From: Cyclobacteriaceae bacterium
GTDB lineage: Bacteria; Bacteroidota; Bacteroidia; Cytophagales; Cyclobacteriaceae
Length of the DNA: 12,953 nt
Assembly: GCA_028289505.1 (NCBI GenBank)
Contig: JANQPK010000088.1
Coordinates: forward strand, 1-12,953
Direction: 5' to 3'
Position numbers and translations under genes: made by a program. Below the pieces are notes generated by a model that saw nothing but the letters and a program-made list of their open reading frames with translations, searched no databases and was not told where the DNA came from. Of the stretch, positions 1-9,003 are shown one piece after another. How positions within the stretch are numbered: position 1 is the stretch's first letter; each line of letters starts with the position of its first letter.

Positions 1-475
1 TATAGAACTGGACCTCGTAATAACGATTAGGTTCATTATCATCGTTCTCGCGTAGGTATTCGCGCTCCTGGTCATCCAGAAAATAACTCAAACTATCAAT
101 GGTAGTAACGGACAGCAGGGTTTCCTCTGCGGTATACTCCTGACCGTTTATCTCCACCAGCAGCCGGTACACCAGATCCACCTTTCCCGAGAATATTTCG
201 GAGAAGTAGTATCCCGGTGAATCAGCGTCCTCTGCATAAAGATAAATATTACCTTCGCTGTCTTCGACCGATACCTGCGCATTGCTAATAATTGGTGTGG
301 GGCCAATAGAATAGAAATCATCGGTGGTGGATATCTTTACCAAATGACTTTTGTTCTGGTTGGTGATCAAACCTTCTATTACCACCGTTGTTTCTACCTG
401 CTGCTCTTCGATGAAATAAGGTTCTTCGCAGCTCATGATCAGTAAATGAAGCCCAATTAATAATCTATAGTTCAT
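1..475 (-). CDS. DUF4249-family lipoprotein, partial (C-terminus beyond window)
   Basis: Translating the minus strand from the ATG at 473-475 gives 158 open codons that run off the window edge, so only the N-terminal part is present. The protein opens with a short hydrophobic signal and a lipobox ending LIMSC, which makes Cys16 the likely lipidated residue; two glutamates follow it, an acidic start seen in some surface-exposed Bacteroidota lipoproteins. Next come the patterns I associate with DUF4249: VVIEGLITN, VKISTT, an 'ISNAQVSVEDSEGNIY' stretch, a tyrosine-rich turn, 'YRLLVEINGQEYTAEE' and 'TIDSL'. The ATG lies 10 nt after the receptor stop codon, with a weak AAGAG in between, so the two are almost certainly co-transcribed. 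DUF4249 proteins commonly sit beside TonB-dependent receptors; their biochemical role is unknown. The family call rests on recalled patterns and was not searched. Confidence 0.85.
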   Translation of the reverse strand, partial: MNYRLLIGLHLLIMSCEEPYFIEEQQVETTVVIEGLITNQNKSHLVKISTTDDFYSIGPTPIISNAQVSVEDSEGNIYLYAEDADSPGYYFSEIFSGKVDLVYRLLVEINGQEYTAEETLLSVTTIDSLSYFLDDQEREYLRENDDNEPNRYYEVQFY

Positions 476-485
476 AGTACTCTTA

Positions 486-2861
486 TTAAAACTTGATATT
501 ATAAGTAACCGAAGGCAATACTGGAAATAGCGAAACCAAGCGAGCCTCCTTCTCTGTACCATCTCCAATAATGTTTCCATCATCATCTTGTTTGGTGCGG
601 GTGTAGACAGTAAATGGATTTCGCCGATTGTAAACATTGTAGATGGCAAAGACCCAGCTGCTCTTCCACTTGCGATGTTGATTTTTCCTGGGTGTTAATG
701 TGGCTGATAAATCCAGGCGGTGGTTGTCAGGTAATCGATATTCGTTCCTACCGCTGTAAAAATCCAAATTGTAGTTATCGAACTCATAACGACCTACCGG
801 CAGTGTAATGGGCCGGCCGCTATTGAACACAAAATTACCACCAAATGTCCATCTCTCACTAAATATATAAGAACCCACCACGGATAAGTTGTGTCTTCTG
901 TCATAGTTAGCAGGAAACACATTTCCCAAATTCACTGTTTCTATCTGTCGATCAGTTCTTGACAGGGTGTAACTGACAAACCCGGTAAGATGGCCTTTTT
1001 TCTTGTTTAAATACAGCTCCAGTCCGTAGGAATCTGATTCTCCTGTGCGGAATTCAACCGCAAGATTGACATTGAAAAATACGTTGGCGTTGTCCGCAAA
1101 GTCAGTTAGGTTTCGCATCCATTTATAGTACAATTCTGCTGAAAACTCAAAGGTATTGTCCTGCATATTTCTAAAGTACCCAGCAGCAATCTGATCAGAT
1201 CTTTGGGGATCTAGATAGGGGGAACTGGGGCGCCAGGTATTGAAAGGCAAAGAAACAGTAGCATTGGACATCAAGTGTACGTTCTGAATCATCCTGTTGT
1301 AAGAAGCTTTTAGGGAGCTGTTGGTATTCAATAGGTATCTTGCGGAAACACGCGGTTCCAGGTTGTGAAAAGTCTTGATGGTCTCAAATCGTCCATAGGT
1401 GGTGGAGTCAATCCTTTCAATGTTGACGTTATCCTGTGGATCGGCGTAGGTGTAGATAGTGGAAGGTCCCACATTCTGAAAAATAGAATATCTTAGTCCA
1501 TACTGCAGGGTGAGACGATCATTGATCATCTGTTCATTACCTACATATAAGGCATGATCCAAGGCATACATCTTATCCAGTTGTGTAAGCTGGAAGATGG
1601 AATTCTCCGCATTAGGGCTGATACGGCCGGGGTTGAATCTCCTAAAGGTACCATGGTAACCAAAACTCAACTGATTTTGGGGATTAATAAAATAGTTAAA
1701 GTCCTGCTTGATCGATACCTCTTGTAGGCCAGCGGTCCAGTCCAAACCTTCAATGGGGTCAAAAATTTCCAGACCGTAATCAAAATTGCTAAAGATCAAA
1801 GACGTGTTGGAGAACATTCTATCGTTGAAGAGATGATTCCACCTTAAGGTAGCAGTAGCGTTTCCCCAACTAAACCTTCCGTCATCATTAAATTCCTGGA
1901 CATCTCTACCCAGGTAAAATGTCATGAAAAACCTGTTGTTGTTATTCTTTCTCCAGTTAATCTTGGCATTGAGATCATAGAAGTAAACTTTGTTTATGTC
2001 ATCACTGCCCATCAGGAATAGATCGATATAGGATCTTCTGCCTGATAGTAAAAAAGAGCTCTGGTTCTTTTTAATCGGTCCTTCTAGCATAAATCTGCTG
2101 GCCATAGTACCTATTCCCCCAGTACCCGATAACTTTTTGGAATTTCCATCTTTAGTTCGAACATCCAATATTGAGGAAAGTCTGCCCCCAAAATTAGCTG
2201 GTATACCCCCTTTATACAGCTCAGAATCCTTAATTACATCAGCATTGAAAATTGAAAATAATCCAAAGAAATGGGAAGGATCGTATACTGGTGCTTCATC
2301 TATAAGGATCAAATTTTGATCTGCGCTTCCGCCTCGAACAAAAAACCCGGAGGTTCCTTCTGCGGCTGCTACCACACCTGGTTGCATTTGCACTACTTTT
2401 AGTAGATCCGGCTCCCCAAACAAAGCTGGTAGAGTCTTAAGTTGGATCGGATCCACCGAGTTTCGACTCATGGTGAGCTCTCTGACATTGAAGTCTTCTT
2501 CTTCTCCAGTGACCACTAAGTCCTCAAGCAACAGTGCCTCCGCTACTAATTCAAGGTTAAAACTAATATCTTCGGTGAGGTCAATACTTCTGATGCTATC
2601 TTGATAACCAATAAAGCTAAAAACCAATTGGTATTCGCCCGTTGGCAAAGTGATGGAATAAAATCCATATGCATTGGTAACTGCTCCAGTTCCCAGTTCT
2701 TTTACGTAAACAGTGGCACCTATCAGTTCTTCGCCATTTTCTGTATCTCTTATATATCCATTAATCGTGTGCTTATCTTGCTGATCCTTATCCTGGACCT
2801 GGCCAAATAGGTAGTTTGTTGACAACAAACAAAGTAAAATACCCCAATAGAATTGTTTCAT
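486..2861 (-). CDS. TonB-dependent outer-membrane receptor with carboxypeptidase-like regulatory domain
   Basis: This is a 791-residue outer-membrane receptor that should import a ligand with energy from TonB-ExbBD. I start it at the ATG at 2859-2861 because it begins a clean signal peptide (MKQFYWGILLCLLS, with cleavage likely after FGQ at residue 21) and has AAAGGG 4 nt upstream. The frame stays open 39 codons further up, but that part overlaps the end of addB and would bury the signal peptide. Residues about 32-106 form a CarboxypepD_reg-like domain (INGYIRDTENGEELIGATV, TNAYGFYSITLPTGEY). A TonB-box-like EDLVVTGE follows at about 113-120. The plug covers about 139-246 (QMQPGV, GFFVRGG, LILIDEAPVYDP, FGGRLSSILDV). 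The rest is a beta-barrel ending in the aromatic residue of YNIKF. It is shorter than SusC proteins, and its partner is DUF4249, not SusD. The substrate cannot be told from sequence. Confidence 0.93.
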   Translation of the reverse strand: MKQFYWGILLCLLSTNYLFGQVQDKDQQDKHTINGYIRDTENGEELIGATVYVKELGTGAVTNAYGFYSITLPTGEYQLVFSFIGYQDSIRSIDLTEDISFNLELVAEALLLEDLVVTGEEEDFNVRELTMSRNSVDPIQLKTLPALFGEPDLLKVVQMQPGVVAAAEGTSGFFVRGGSADQNLILIDEAPVYDPSHFFGLFSIFNADVIKDSELYKGGIPANFGGRLSSILDVRTKDGNSKKLSGTGGIGTMASRFMLEGPIKKNQSSFLLSGRRSYIDLFLMGSDDINKVYFYDLNAKINWRKNNNNRFFMTFYLGRDVQEFNDDGRFSWGNATATLRWNHLFNDRMFSNTSLIFSNFDYGLEIFDPIEGLDWTAGLQEVSIKQDFNYFINPQNQLSFGYHGTFRRFNPGRISPNAENSIFQLTQLDKMYALDHALYVGNEQMINDRLTLQYGLRYSIFQNVGPSTIYTYADPQDNVNIERIDSTTYGRFETIKTFHNLEPRVSARYLLNTNSSLKASYNRMIQNVHLMSNATVSLPFNTWRPSSPYLDPQRSDQIAAGYFRNMQDNTFEFSAELYYKWMRNLTDFADNANVFFNVNLAVEFRTGESDSYGLELYLNKKKGHLTGFVSYTLSRTDRQIETVNLGNVFPANYDRRHNLSVVGSYIFSERWTFGGNFVFNSGRPITLPVGRYEFDNYNLDFYSGRNEYRLPDNHRLDLSATLTPRKNQHRKWKSSWVFAIYNVYNRRNPFTVYTRTKQDDDGNIIGDGTEKEARLVSLFPVLPSVTYNIKF

Positions 2862-2865
2862 TGAA

Positions 2866-2871
2866 CCCTTT
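2866..2871 (-). promoter_or_regulatory. Possible ribosome binding site of the TonB-dependent receptor
   Basis: On the minus strand AAAGGG lies 4 nt before the ATG at 2861. It supports that start over the longer open frame. The spacing is short and Bacteroidota often do without Shine-Dalgarno pairing, so this is modest evidence; the signal peptide is the stronger argument. Confidence 0.4.
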
Positions 2872-2938
2872 CGATTTAGCAGCTTAAAGACAACCGTTAC
2901 CTCGAAAGGTTTCCAGGAAATGATTGGATTTTTTCTAC

Positions 2939-5806
2939 TTAACGCTGGCAAATTTCCTTGTACGCACAATAGCGACACAAACTGCTATCCTCAGTCTGGG
3001 TGAAGGGCACTTCAGGGTTGAATAACTCTTTAAAGGTATCAACCAACTGCTTCTCTAATTCATCAGTTCCGGACGGCGGTATTGGGCTGCCGTCGTTGAG
3101 CCACTTAATACCTTCATTTACTTTTTTAAGTGGATACACTCCCAATTTCAAAGGCATTGCTGTGTTTGCCTTATTCCAAAGCAATCCATAGAAAAGTCCC
3201 TGAAATCCCGATTTGTATTTTGGTATATCAAAATGCTCCTGTATATACTTGGATCCTTCATCAGGGAAGGCTGGACGATGCAGGTACTTTAAGTCTGCCC
3301 TGCCGGTTTTGTAATCTACAATATGAATGGTCCCGTCTTTTTGGTGAACCCGATCCAATGTTCCCACCAGTTTGATCCTCTTTCCCGGGTCGATTTGCAA
3401 TTCTGTTTCCAGCTTCATCTCCGCCCCGATCAACTTAAATGGGGCTAACCTCACATCTTTTCGCAGGGCCTTATAGATCAATTTCTGGATTATCTGCTGG
3501 TGTAGAATATCTTTTCCTTCCGGCATATTGGTGGTCGCACTTTTAAAGTGGGTCATAATGGTTTGTTGTACCGTTTCCTCCACTCTGTTGGACTTTATCA
3601 AAAGTTCCAATTGCTCGCTGGTGACAATTTCTCCTTCAAATGGCTGGTACAGTTGCTCCAGTACGCCATGGACAATAATTCCGAAATCCCGTGCGTCCAA
3701 TTCGGTGGATTCAAGTTCTCTTTCCTTGAGTTTTACTACATATCTAAAATAGAACCTGAGACTGCAATCCAAGTAGTGCCGAATAGCAGTTGCAGATAGC
3801 GATTTTGACCCCTCTTGTTCCACTAGCAGTGATCTCATGGCACTCAATACCTGGGCATCTTTTGGGATTTTCAATTGTACACTCACTGGCAATTTCAACA
3901 GTGACATTTGGTACACCTTTTCACTGATAGATGGTGAGGGAAATGTTTCCTTCAACTGCCAGATAAACCTGCTTTTTTCCCCGGATCCATCGATGGCCAC
4001 TTCGGTGTTGTAAACTACTGTGATGTCATCTGCTCTTTGCATGATGCGTTTAAAATGATAGGCATAAATAGCATCTTGCTCCTCATGGGTGGGAAGACCG
4101 AATGCCTTTCTCACCGCGAAAGGAATGTAGCTGGTGAACTGCTTGCCCCGGGGAATACGTCCCTCATTTACCGAAACCATTACCAACTTTTGGAAATCCA
4201 GCGCCCTAGTTTCCAGAAAACCCATCAGTTGTAATCCCTTAGTGGGTTCGCCGGTAAAAGGGATCTTTACCTGCTCAAAAGCCTGCACTACCAATCTGGC
4301 CAGCGTCCGGATCTCAAGCTGCTGATGATATTTCTGGATCCGCTCTTCCAATTGCATCATGTGTTTCAGGCCATGATAAGCAAACTCCGTTTCCAGCGGA
4401 TCCAAAGCCTGATCCAATCGTAACTTCTGGTAGATATTGATTAGCAACTGAACTAAAGAGTTCATTACTTCACTAACACGTTCACTGGGAGTAAGGGCCA
4501 ACTTCAATATAGTAGAAGCGTCCTCAGTCAGTAAATCGCTTACCGCTACCCAACGCTTCTTAGGTGTCAAGGTGTCCAATATTTTCTTTGAGGTCGGTAC
4601 TGACTTTGATATCAGCGGGTTAGACAGTAAGTTCCTGATGTACACTGTTTCTGCATAACCTTTACTTCCCCGACCCTTTTGATGGATTTGATATTCCAGG
4701 AAAACATTGGCCAAGTGAAACCAGTGACTGTGCTTGGCAGGGTACCCCATGGTAACATTGAGACGCTCAATGTTTTCAGGTAACGCATATAATAGAGGAA
4801 ACAACAAGCCCTCATCAGTCAATATTACCCCGCAACTATCTTGCTGTTCAGGAGATAATTGCTCTAGCAATTGGCCCACCGCTTGTATTTGTCCCACCGC
4901 CTGTACCCCTCCCACAAGTTTGATCGACTTGGTTTGATGCCGCATATTGGTGATTATCCATTGTACGTGCTTAGAAGGAGGCCACCTCTTGTAATTCCTG
5001 CGCATAAACTTGCCTGCTTCCTCTACCTCATGCTCCAGGTATAGTTGATCAGCATCCCAAAATAAAGTCGCCATCCCTTTATCCAGGAGTTTTTGAAATA
5101 TTACCTCCTCAGACCTCGATAAAGCATTAAAACCAGCAAATATCACTTTTTGAAATGGCAGATTAGCGGTGTCATCACTTAGCTGGTCAGCTAGTTGACG
5201 GTAAAGCATTCCACCGTAGAACCGCTTATCCTTCGCAAGCACCTGTTTGAAAATGTGATAGGTTTTACACACCCGCGACCACTGGTTGGTAAAACTAGCC
5301 ACCAGGCTGGTGGGTTCCTGTCCCAGCATTTCACTGAATCTTTTCAGGGCAAATTGAACTTCTTCGTTATCCTGATACCTTACCTCCAGGTCCCTGAGTT
5401 GCTCCAGGTTTTGATAGAGTTTATCCGCATCCACTAAGTATCGGTCTACCTCATCGAAATCGTCTAATAATACCTGGCCCCAAGCGTAAAACCTGTCAAA
5501 GGTTGGAAGATCATCTCCTTCCACATTCCCATCAGGCGGTGTCAAATAGGTTTGACTGTAGGCCTGATACAAAGTAAACAGCAGGTCGATTTCGTTGCTG
5601 ACAGGCTTTCCTGTGCAGTAAACGATAAAGTCCTCTATGCTCAATATTTGGGGCATCCAAAAAGTCTGCTCCGAGAACCTTGCCAGTAGTGCCTGACGGA
5701 AATAATAGCAAGCCCGTTTGGAAGGAAAAACCATAACCTGTTCTTGAAATGAAGCCAGGTCCTGCTGGGAAAAGGAATCCACGATTTGCGAAATAAACCC
5801 TTTCAC
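2939..5806 (-). CDS. addB: AddB-like subunit: PD-(D/E)XK nuclease with iron-sulfur cluster
   Basis: This 955-residue protein is the likely second subunit of an AddAB helicase-nuclease, which unwinds and trims DNA ends for recombination. The N-terminus has an AddB-type VMVFPSKRACYYF (about 25-36) in place of a Walker A; no GxGKT is visible, so ATPase activity is unlikely. A helicase-fold remnant typical of AddB lies at about 528-552 (MGFLETRALDF, VNEGRIPRG). The C-terminal nuclease has His713 (IVHGVLEQL), Asp818 (GTLDRV) and Asp831/Lys833 (VDYKTG), the expected catalytic set. Cys681 together with Cys944, Cys947 and Cys953 (CxxC-x5-C at the very end) matches the AddB iron-sulfur cluster. The start codon is GTG, sharing GTGA with the addA stop, which implies translational coupling; the next in-frame Met is residue 25. 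RexB or a generic PD-(D/E)XK protein are alternative names for the same architecture. Confidence 0.88.
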   Translation of the reverse strand: MKGFISQIVDSFSQQDLASFQEQVMVFPSKRACYYFRQALLARFSEQTFWMPQILSIEDFIVYCTGKPVSNEIDLLFTLYQAYSQTYLTPPDGNVEGDDLPTFDRFYAWGQVLLDDFDEVDRYLVDADKLYQNLEQLRDLEVRYQDNEEVQFALKRFSEMLGQEPTSLVASFTNQWSRVCKTYHIFKQVLAKDKRFYGGMLYRQLADQLSDDTANLPFQKVIFAGFNALSRSEEVIFQKLLDKGMATLFWDADQLYLEHEVEEAGKFMRRNYKRWPPSKHVQWIITNMRHQTKSIKLVGGVQAVGQIQAVGQLLEQLSPEQQDSCGVILTDEGLLFPLLYALPENIERLNVTMGYPAKHSHWFHLANVFLEYQIHQKGRGSKGYAETVYIRNLLSNPLISKSVPTSKKILDTLTPKKRWVAVSDLLTEDASTILKLALTPSERVSEVMNSLVQLLINIYQKLRLDQALDPLETEFAYHGLKHMMQLEERIQKYHQQLEIRTLARLVVQAFEQVKIPFTGEPTKGLQLMGFLETRALDFQKLVMVSVNEGRIPRGKQFTSYIPFAVRKAFGLPTHEEQDAIYAYHFKRIMQRADDITVVYNTEVAIDGSGEKSRFIWQLKETFPSPSISEKVYQMSLLKLPVSVQLKIPKDAQVLSAMRSLLVEQEGSKSLSATAIRHYLDCSLRFYFRYVVKLKERELESTELDARDFGIIVHGVLEQLYQPFEGEIVTSEQLELLIKSNRVEETVQQTIMTHFKSATTNMPEGKDILHQQIIQKLIYKALRKDVRLAPFKLIGAEMKLETELQIDPGKRIKLVGTLDRVHQKDGTIHIVDYKTGRADLKYLHRPAFPDEGSKYIQEHFDIPKYKSGFQGLFYGLLWNKANTAMPLKLGVYPLKKVNEGIKWLNDGSPIPPSGTDELEKQLVDTFKELFNPEVPFTQTEDSSLCRYCAYKEICQR
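4868..4903 (-). repeat. Two-copy 18-bp in-frame tandem repeat inside addB
   Basis: On the minus strand CAGGCGGTGGGACAAATA is followed directly by CAAGCGGTGGGCCAATTG. The copies encode QAVGQI and QAVGQL (AddB residues 302-313) and differ at four of 18 positions, two of them silent third bases. The frame is kept, so this is a small internal duplication and not damage. Confidence 0.85.
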
Positions 5807-8800
5807 ACTTCTACTATTTTTAAATCTCCCACATAAACCAGGTACTTTTTTATTTGCTGGTACCCTATCCTTTGCAACAGATCAGCATATTGATTCAATT
5901 GCCGGCGATGCTTGTCATCCTCTTTTTCCCGTTTATAGTCCACCACTATTGCCTTGTTTCCCTGTACCATTACCCGGTCAGGTTTATACCATTTTCCCTC
6001 ATGGGCAATCTCTCTCTCTGAAAAAACCTGCCAACCCAGGTCAAAAAATGATTTGAATAGTGCTTGGTTGAACAGTAAATCTATCTTCTGCTCAATCTTT
6101 ATCAGATCTTGTTCTTTAATGATCCCCTCGACATGAAGTTGGTGGAGCACCAGCGGCAGGTCTGAGACAGTTTGTAGTCGTTCCAGGACCATATGAACCT
6201 GAATACCCTCCCTGATATTGTTGGCATGATAGTTATCCAAGAGGGTAAACATTCTTTGACTCCCTGATCTAATGGTCACTTTCTGGTGGAAGGAATTTAT
6301 CCTCATACGCTTTATGGGCACTGATGGGATGTCGTCGTTTTTTTTTTGCTGGATAGTCGCGCTGGGGTCACCAATACTTAATTGGCTGGTTTGGGGGTTC
6401 CAGGCCGCTTCCCACTCAGGCTGGTGGCAAATCTCCCATAATAGTTTATATAGATTGCCCAGGTCGTCGGTGGCCACTTTCCTTGACGGTTTTACACTAA
6501 ACACATGTAATCGTTGCCTGGCCCGGGTGAATGCCACATAAACAGTATTGAGGCCCTCAGTGAGTCCTTCCAGCAATTCCTGCTGATAGGCACCAGCAAA
6601 CTGGGAATCTATCAGATCACTGGTAAAGCTCAAAGGCAACAGTTTGTAATCCCCATATGAAACCGGAAGTTTATCAGTCCAAAAAAGCGTATCCTTATAG
6701 GGTTTGATCTCAAAATCGGCCCAGGGTAACAGCACTATGGGTGATTCTAAACCTTTGGCTTTGTGAATGGTCATGACCTTAACCGCATCTTGATGAGAAG
6801 GAAAAATCACCATCTGCTCCTCCTTATTTGATTCCCACCACTCCAAAAAGTTCTTGGCAGTGGTCAATCCCTTTTTGTTCTGCTCAAGACAAACTTCCAG
6901 GAACCTACTTAGAAACGGGTCGGACTCTTGGGAGTCGACCAGCAAGGAGATGAGTTGGGATACCCATTCGAAAATGTTAAGATTGGCCAGCCGATCCCAT
7001 TGGGTTACTAGGCCTTGTGGAAGATACTTTTCGAGCAACCCCTGGGGAATATCGCAGGACTCCGTAAACAATTGGTGATAGTCCGGCTCGGACTTCTTGT
7101 TGCCGCGTTGATAAAGAAATGCCATCTCGGCACGGGCCAGTTCATCTTTGGGATCCAACAACAGGTACATTCCACTGATAAGCATCCTTATGGCCCAATA
7201 ACTGGAAAGTTTTAGTGCCTGATCGCTATCAACTGGAATACCTTCCAAAGATAGATGTTGGGAGACTTCCGCCACTTCCACATTCCGGTCACAGAGCACT
7301 AAACAATGGCCATATTTCCCATCTTGGGTTACATGGTCTTTGATTATACCGGTAACTGCCTTCAAGGTGTCTTGTCGCCAATGATTGTCATTGCGTTCAA
7401 AGAACTGTATGGTTACCCCTCCATCAACCTCTAGCACCGGTTCCTGTTCTACCTCCTGATAAACGGAGGTTAGCATACTGGAGTCCTGAGGTAAGTACTT
7501 GGTGTATAGCAGTAACTCACAGGCTACTTTGAAAAACCGGTTGTTGAAAGTCACCAGCTCTTGAGCGCTTCTGCGGTTTTTCACCAAAGTTTCCTCCTGT
7601 AGCTGATCTTGATATAGGGCTAATTGCTGCACCGATTTATTGAGCAGTAGATTCAGGTCGCCTCCTCGCCAGCGGTAGATAGATTGTTTTACATCACCCA
7701 CCAGCAATACATGGTTCCTATCGTCTAAAGAGTTCGTAATCAGCGGCTTTAAATTTTCCCATTGATAGGTTGAAGTATCCTGAAACTCATCGATCAGTAC
7801 GTGACGATAATAGCTTCCCAGTTTTTCGAATAGAAATGGGGCTTCTTTGTCAGAGATCACCTCTCGCAAAAGGAAACTATTATGGGACAGGAGCATAAGG
7901 TTATTGGACTGCCTGTATACCTTTAATTGTTCACTAATTGCATCGAGTAACCCATAGCTGTAAATATGTCGCTGCAATTGCTTGGCGGTTATATAGCCTT
8001 GATAATGAGACTGGTGGTATTGGTAGATCTCCAAGGTTACCTGCCCAAATCCAGATTCAACTAATGAGTCGATTTCTTTCTTCTTGGGACTATTGGCAGT
8101 ATACCAGGGTGCAGAACCACTGGCTGTCTGTTTAAAGGTTGCAGTTAAAGCCAGATTGTTGAACCGAATTATTTTGTCGAAAGTATTGGCCACTCCTCTA
8201 CTCTTCCCCTTGAAGTCATCTTTACTAAGTCCGTGATCTTTGATCAATTTGTTGGCTTGTCTTGCCAGGTCCTTCATCCGTTGCACATACTCCCTTTCTG
8301 TGGCTTGCAGAAGTTGCTCCAGTCTCCGCAGAGATTGGATGTTTACTTTGTCTTTCTCAATTTTGCTGAACCCCTGGTGGAATTTCTCCTTGAACAATTC
8401 CTTACCAAATTCGATTAGGGTGTAATCCAATTGCCAGCCTTTATCATCATCGATCCTGCTAAAAGCAAAATCCCTTACCCAGCTTCTAAGCTCTTCATTT
8501 TGCCCCAAGTTTTCATACAGTAGCTGCAATGACTCCTCCATAGCAGTATCATCATCTACATCAATCTCATAATTGAGGCTAAGCTTAAGTTCCCTGGCCA
8601 AGGCTCGCACCAGCTGGCTAAAAAAATGGTCGATGGTACTAATGGCAAATTTGGAATAATTATGGAGTATGTTGGTTAGCGCTTTTTGTGCCCTGTCCTG
8701 AATGTTGAGTTTTTGTGGAAAATGTTGAAACTCATCTTGAATGACCCCTTTCATATCCGTTTGCTTCCCGTGAGCCATATCTCTCAACTCATCCAGTACT

Positions 8801-9000
8801 CTGATCTTCATCTCCTCGGTAGCCTTATTGGTGAAGGTGATGGCCAGGATATGCTGATAATCCTGGGGGTTGCGCAATACGATCTTCAGGTATTCTTTAA
8901 CCAGTGTGAAAGTCTTCCCTGATCCTGCCGAAGAGCGATAAATGGTGAAGTTCTTGAAAGAGGACGCTTCAGGGTCCGCAAAGAGATGCAGTTGCCGCAT
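5803..9000 (-). CDS. addA: AddA-like UvrD-family helicase with C-terminal PD-(D/E)XK nuclease
   Basis: This 1065-residue protein is the motor and one nuclease of the AddAB double-strand-break resection machine. Superfamily 1A helicase motifs occur in order: Walker A SSAGSGKT (23-30), Ia AITFTNKA (53-60), ISTIDHFF near 120, Walker B/DEFQDTS (404-410), III VGDVKQSIYRWRGGD (434-448), IV NRRS (475-478), V TIHKAKGLE (744-752) and VI YVAFTRARQRLHVF (821-834). The nuclease follows: His936 (QVHMVLE), Asp1008 (YKPDRV) and Asp1021/Lys1023 (VVDYKRE), so the active site looks intact. The ATG at 8998-9000 comes 3 nt after the DUF502 stop, and AAGGG abuts it too closely to be a good ribosome site. The stop shares GTGA with addB. 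An uninterrupted A10 run in the coding strand lies in the linker between helicase and nuclease. The paired AddB, and the absence of a RecC or RecD, favour AddA over RecB. Confidence 0.92.
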   Translation of the reverse strand: MRQLHLFADPEASSFKNFTIYRSSAGSGKTFTLVKEYLKIVLRNPQDYQHILAITFTNKATEEMKIRVLDELRDMAHGKQTDMKGVIQDEFQHFPQKLNIQDRAQKALTNILHNYSKFAISTIDHFFSQLVRALARELKLSLNYEIDVDDDTAMEESLQLLYENLGQNEELRSWVRDFAFSRIDDDKGWQLDYTLIEFGKELFKEKFHQGFSKIEKDKVNIQSLRRLEQLLQATEREYVQRMKDLARQANKLIKDHGLSKDDFKGKSRGVANTFDKIIRFNNLALTATFKQTASGSAPWYTANSPKKKEIDSLVESGFGQVTLEIYQYHQSHYQGYITAKQLQRHIYSYGLLDAISEQLKVYRQSNNLMLLSHNSFLLREVISDKEAPFLFEKLGSYYRHVLIDEFQDTSTYQWENLKPLITNSLDDRNHVLLVGDVKQSIYRWRGGDLNLLLNKSVQQLALYQDQLQEETLVKNRRSAQELVTFNNRFFKVACELLLYTKYLPQDSSMLTSVYQEVEQEPVLEVDGGVTIQFFERNDNHWRQDTLKAVTGIIKDHVTQDGKYGHCLVLCDRNVEVAEVSQHLSLEGIPVDSDQALKLSSYWAIRMLISGMYLLLDPKDELARAEMAFLYQRGNKKSEPDYHQLFTESCDIPQGLLEKYLPQGLVTQWDRLANLNIFEWVSQLISLLVDSQESDPFLSRFLEVCLEQNKKGLTTAKNFLEWWESNKEEQMVIFPSHQDAVKVMTIHKAKGLESPIVLLPWADFEIKPYKDTLFWTDKLPVSYGDYKLLPLSFTSDLIDSQFAGAYQQELLEGLTEGLNTVYVAFTRARQRLHVFSVKPSRKVATDDLGNLYKLLWEICHQPEWEAAWNPQTSQLSIGDPSATIQQKKNDDIPSVPIKRMRINSFHQKVTIRSGSQRMFTLLDNYHANNIREGIQVHMVLERLQTVSDLPLVLHQLHVEGIIKEQDLIKIEQKIDLLFNQALFKSFFDLGWQVFSEREIAHEGKWYKPDRVMVQGNKAIVVDYKREKEDDKHRRQLNQYADLLQRIGYQQIKKYLVYVGDLKIVEV
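6338..6347 (-). repeat. A10 homopolymer in addA coding strand
   Basis: Ten consecutive A's on the minus strand encode part of Gln885, Lys886, Lys887 and part of Asn888 of AddA. It is the longest single-base run I noticed in the window. Losing one A puts a stop nine codons after the run; gaining one puts a stop about 22 codons after it. Either product would keep all helicase motifs and lose the nuclease domain. Confidence 0.9.
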
Positions 9001-9003
9001 CCC

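Noticed and set aside
486..2861. A SusC/SusD polysaccharide utilisation pair
   Set aside because: The receptor is shorter than SusC and the partner is a DUF4249 lipoprotein; no glycan enzymes are present.
2925..2938. The T6 run after addB as a rho-independent terminator
   Set aside because: The T's are on the plus strand; on the transcribed minus strand they are A's and no GC-rich stem precedes a U-run.
2862..2978. A 39-codon N-terminal extension of the TonB-dependent receptor
   Set aside because: It overlaps the end of addB and would place the signal peptide inside the protein; the ATG at 2861 starts a proper signal peptide.
4612..4815. A 67-codon minus-strand frame inside addB
   Set aside because: It is out of frame within a conserved gene and resembles no family I know.
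2939..9000. A new defence system built from a helicase-nuclease and a second nuclease
   Set aside because: The domain order, paired nucleases and four-cysteine cluster fit AddAB, a standard repair enzyme; there are no other defence genes nearby.
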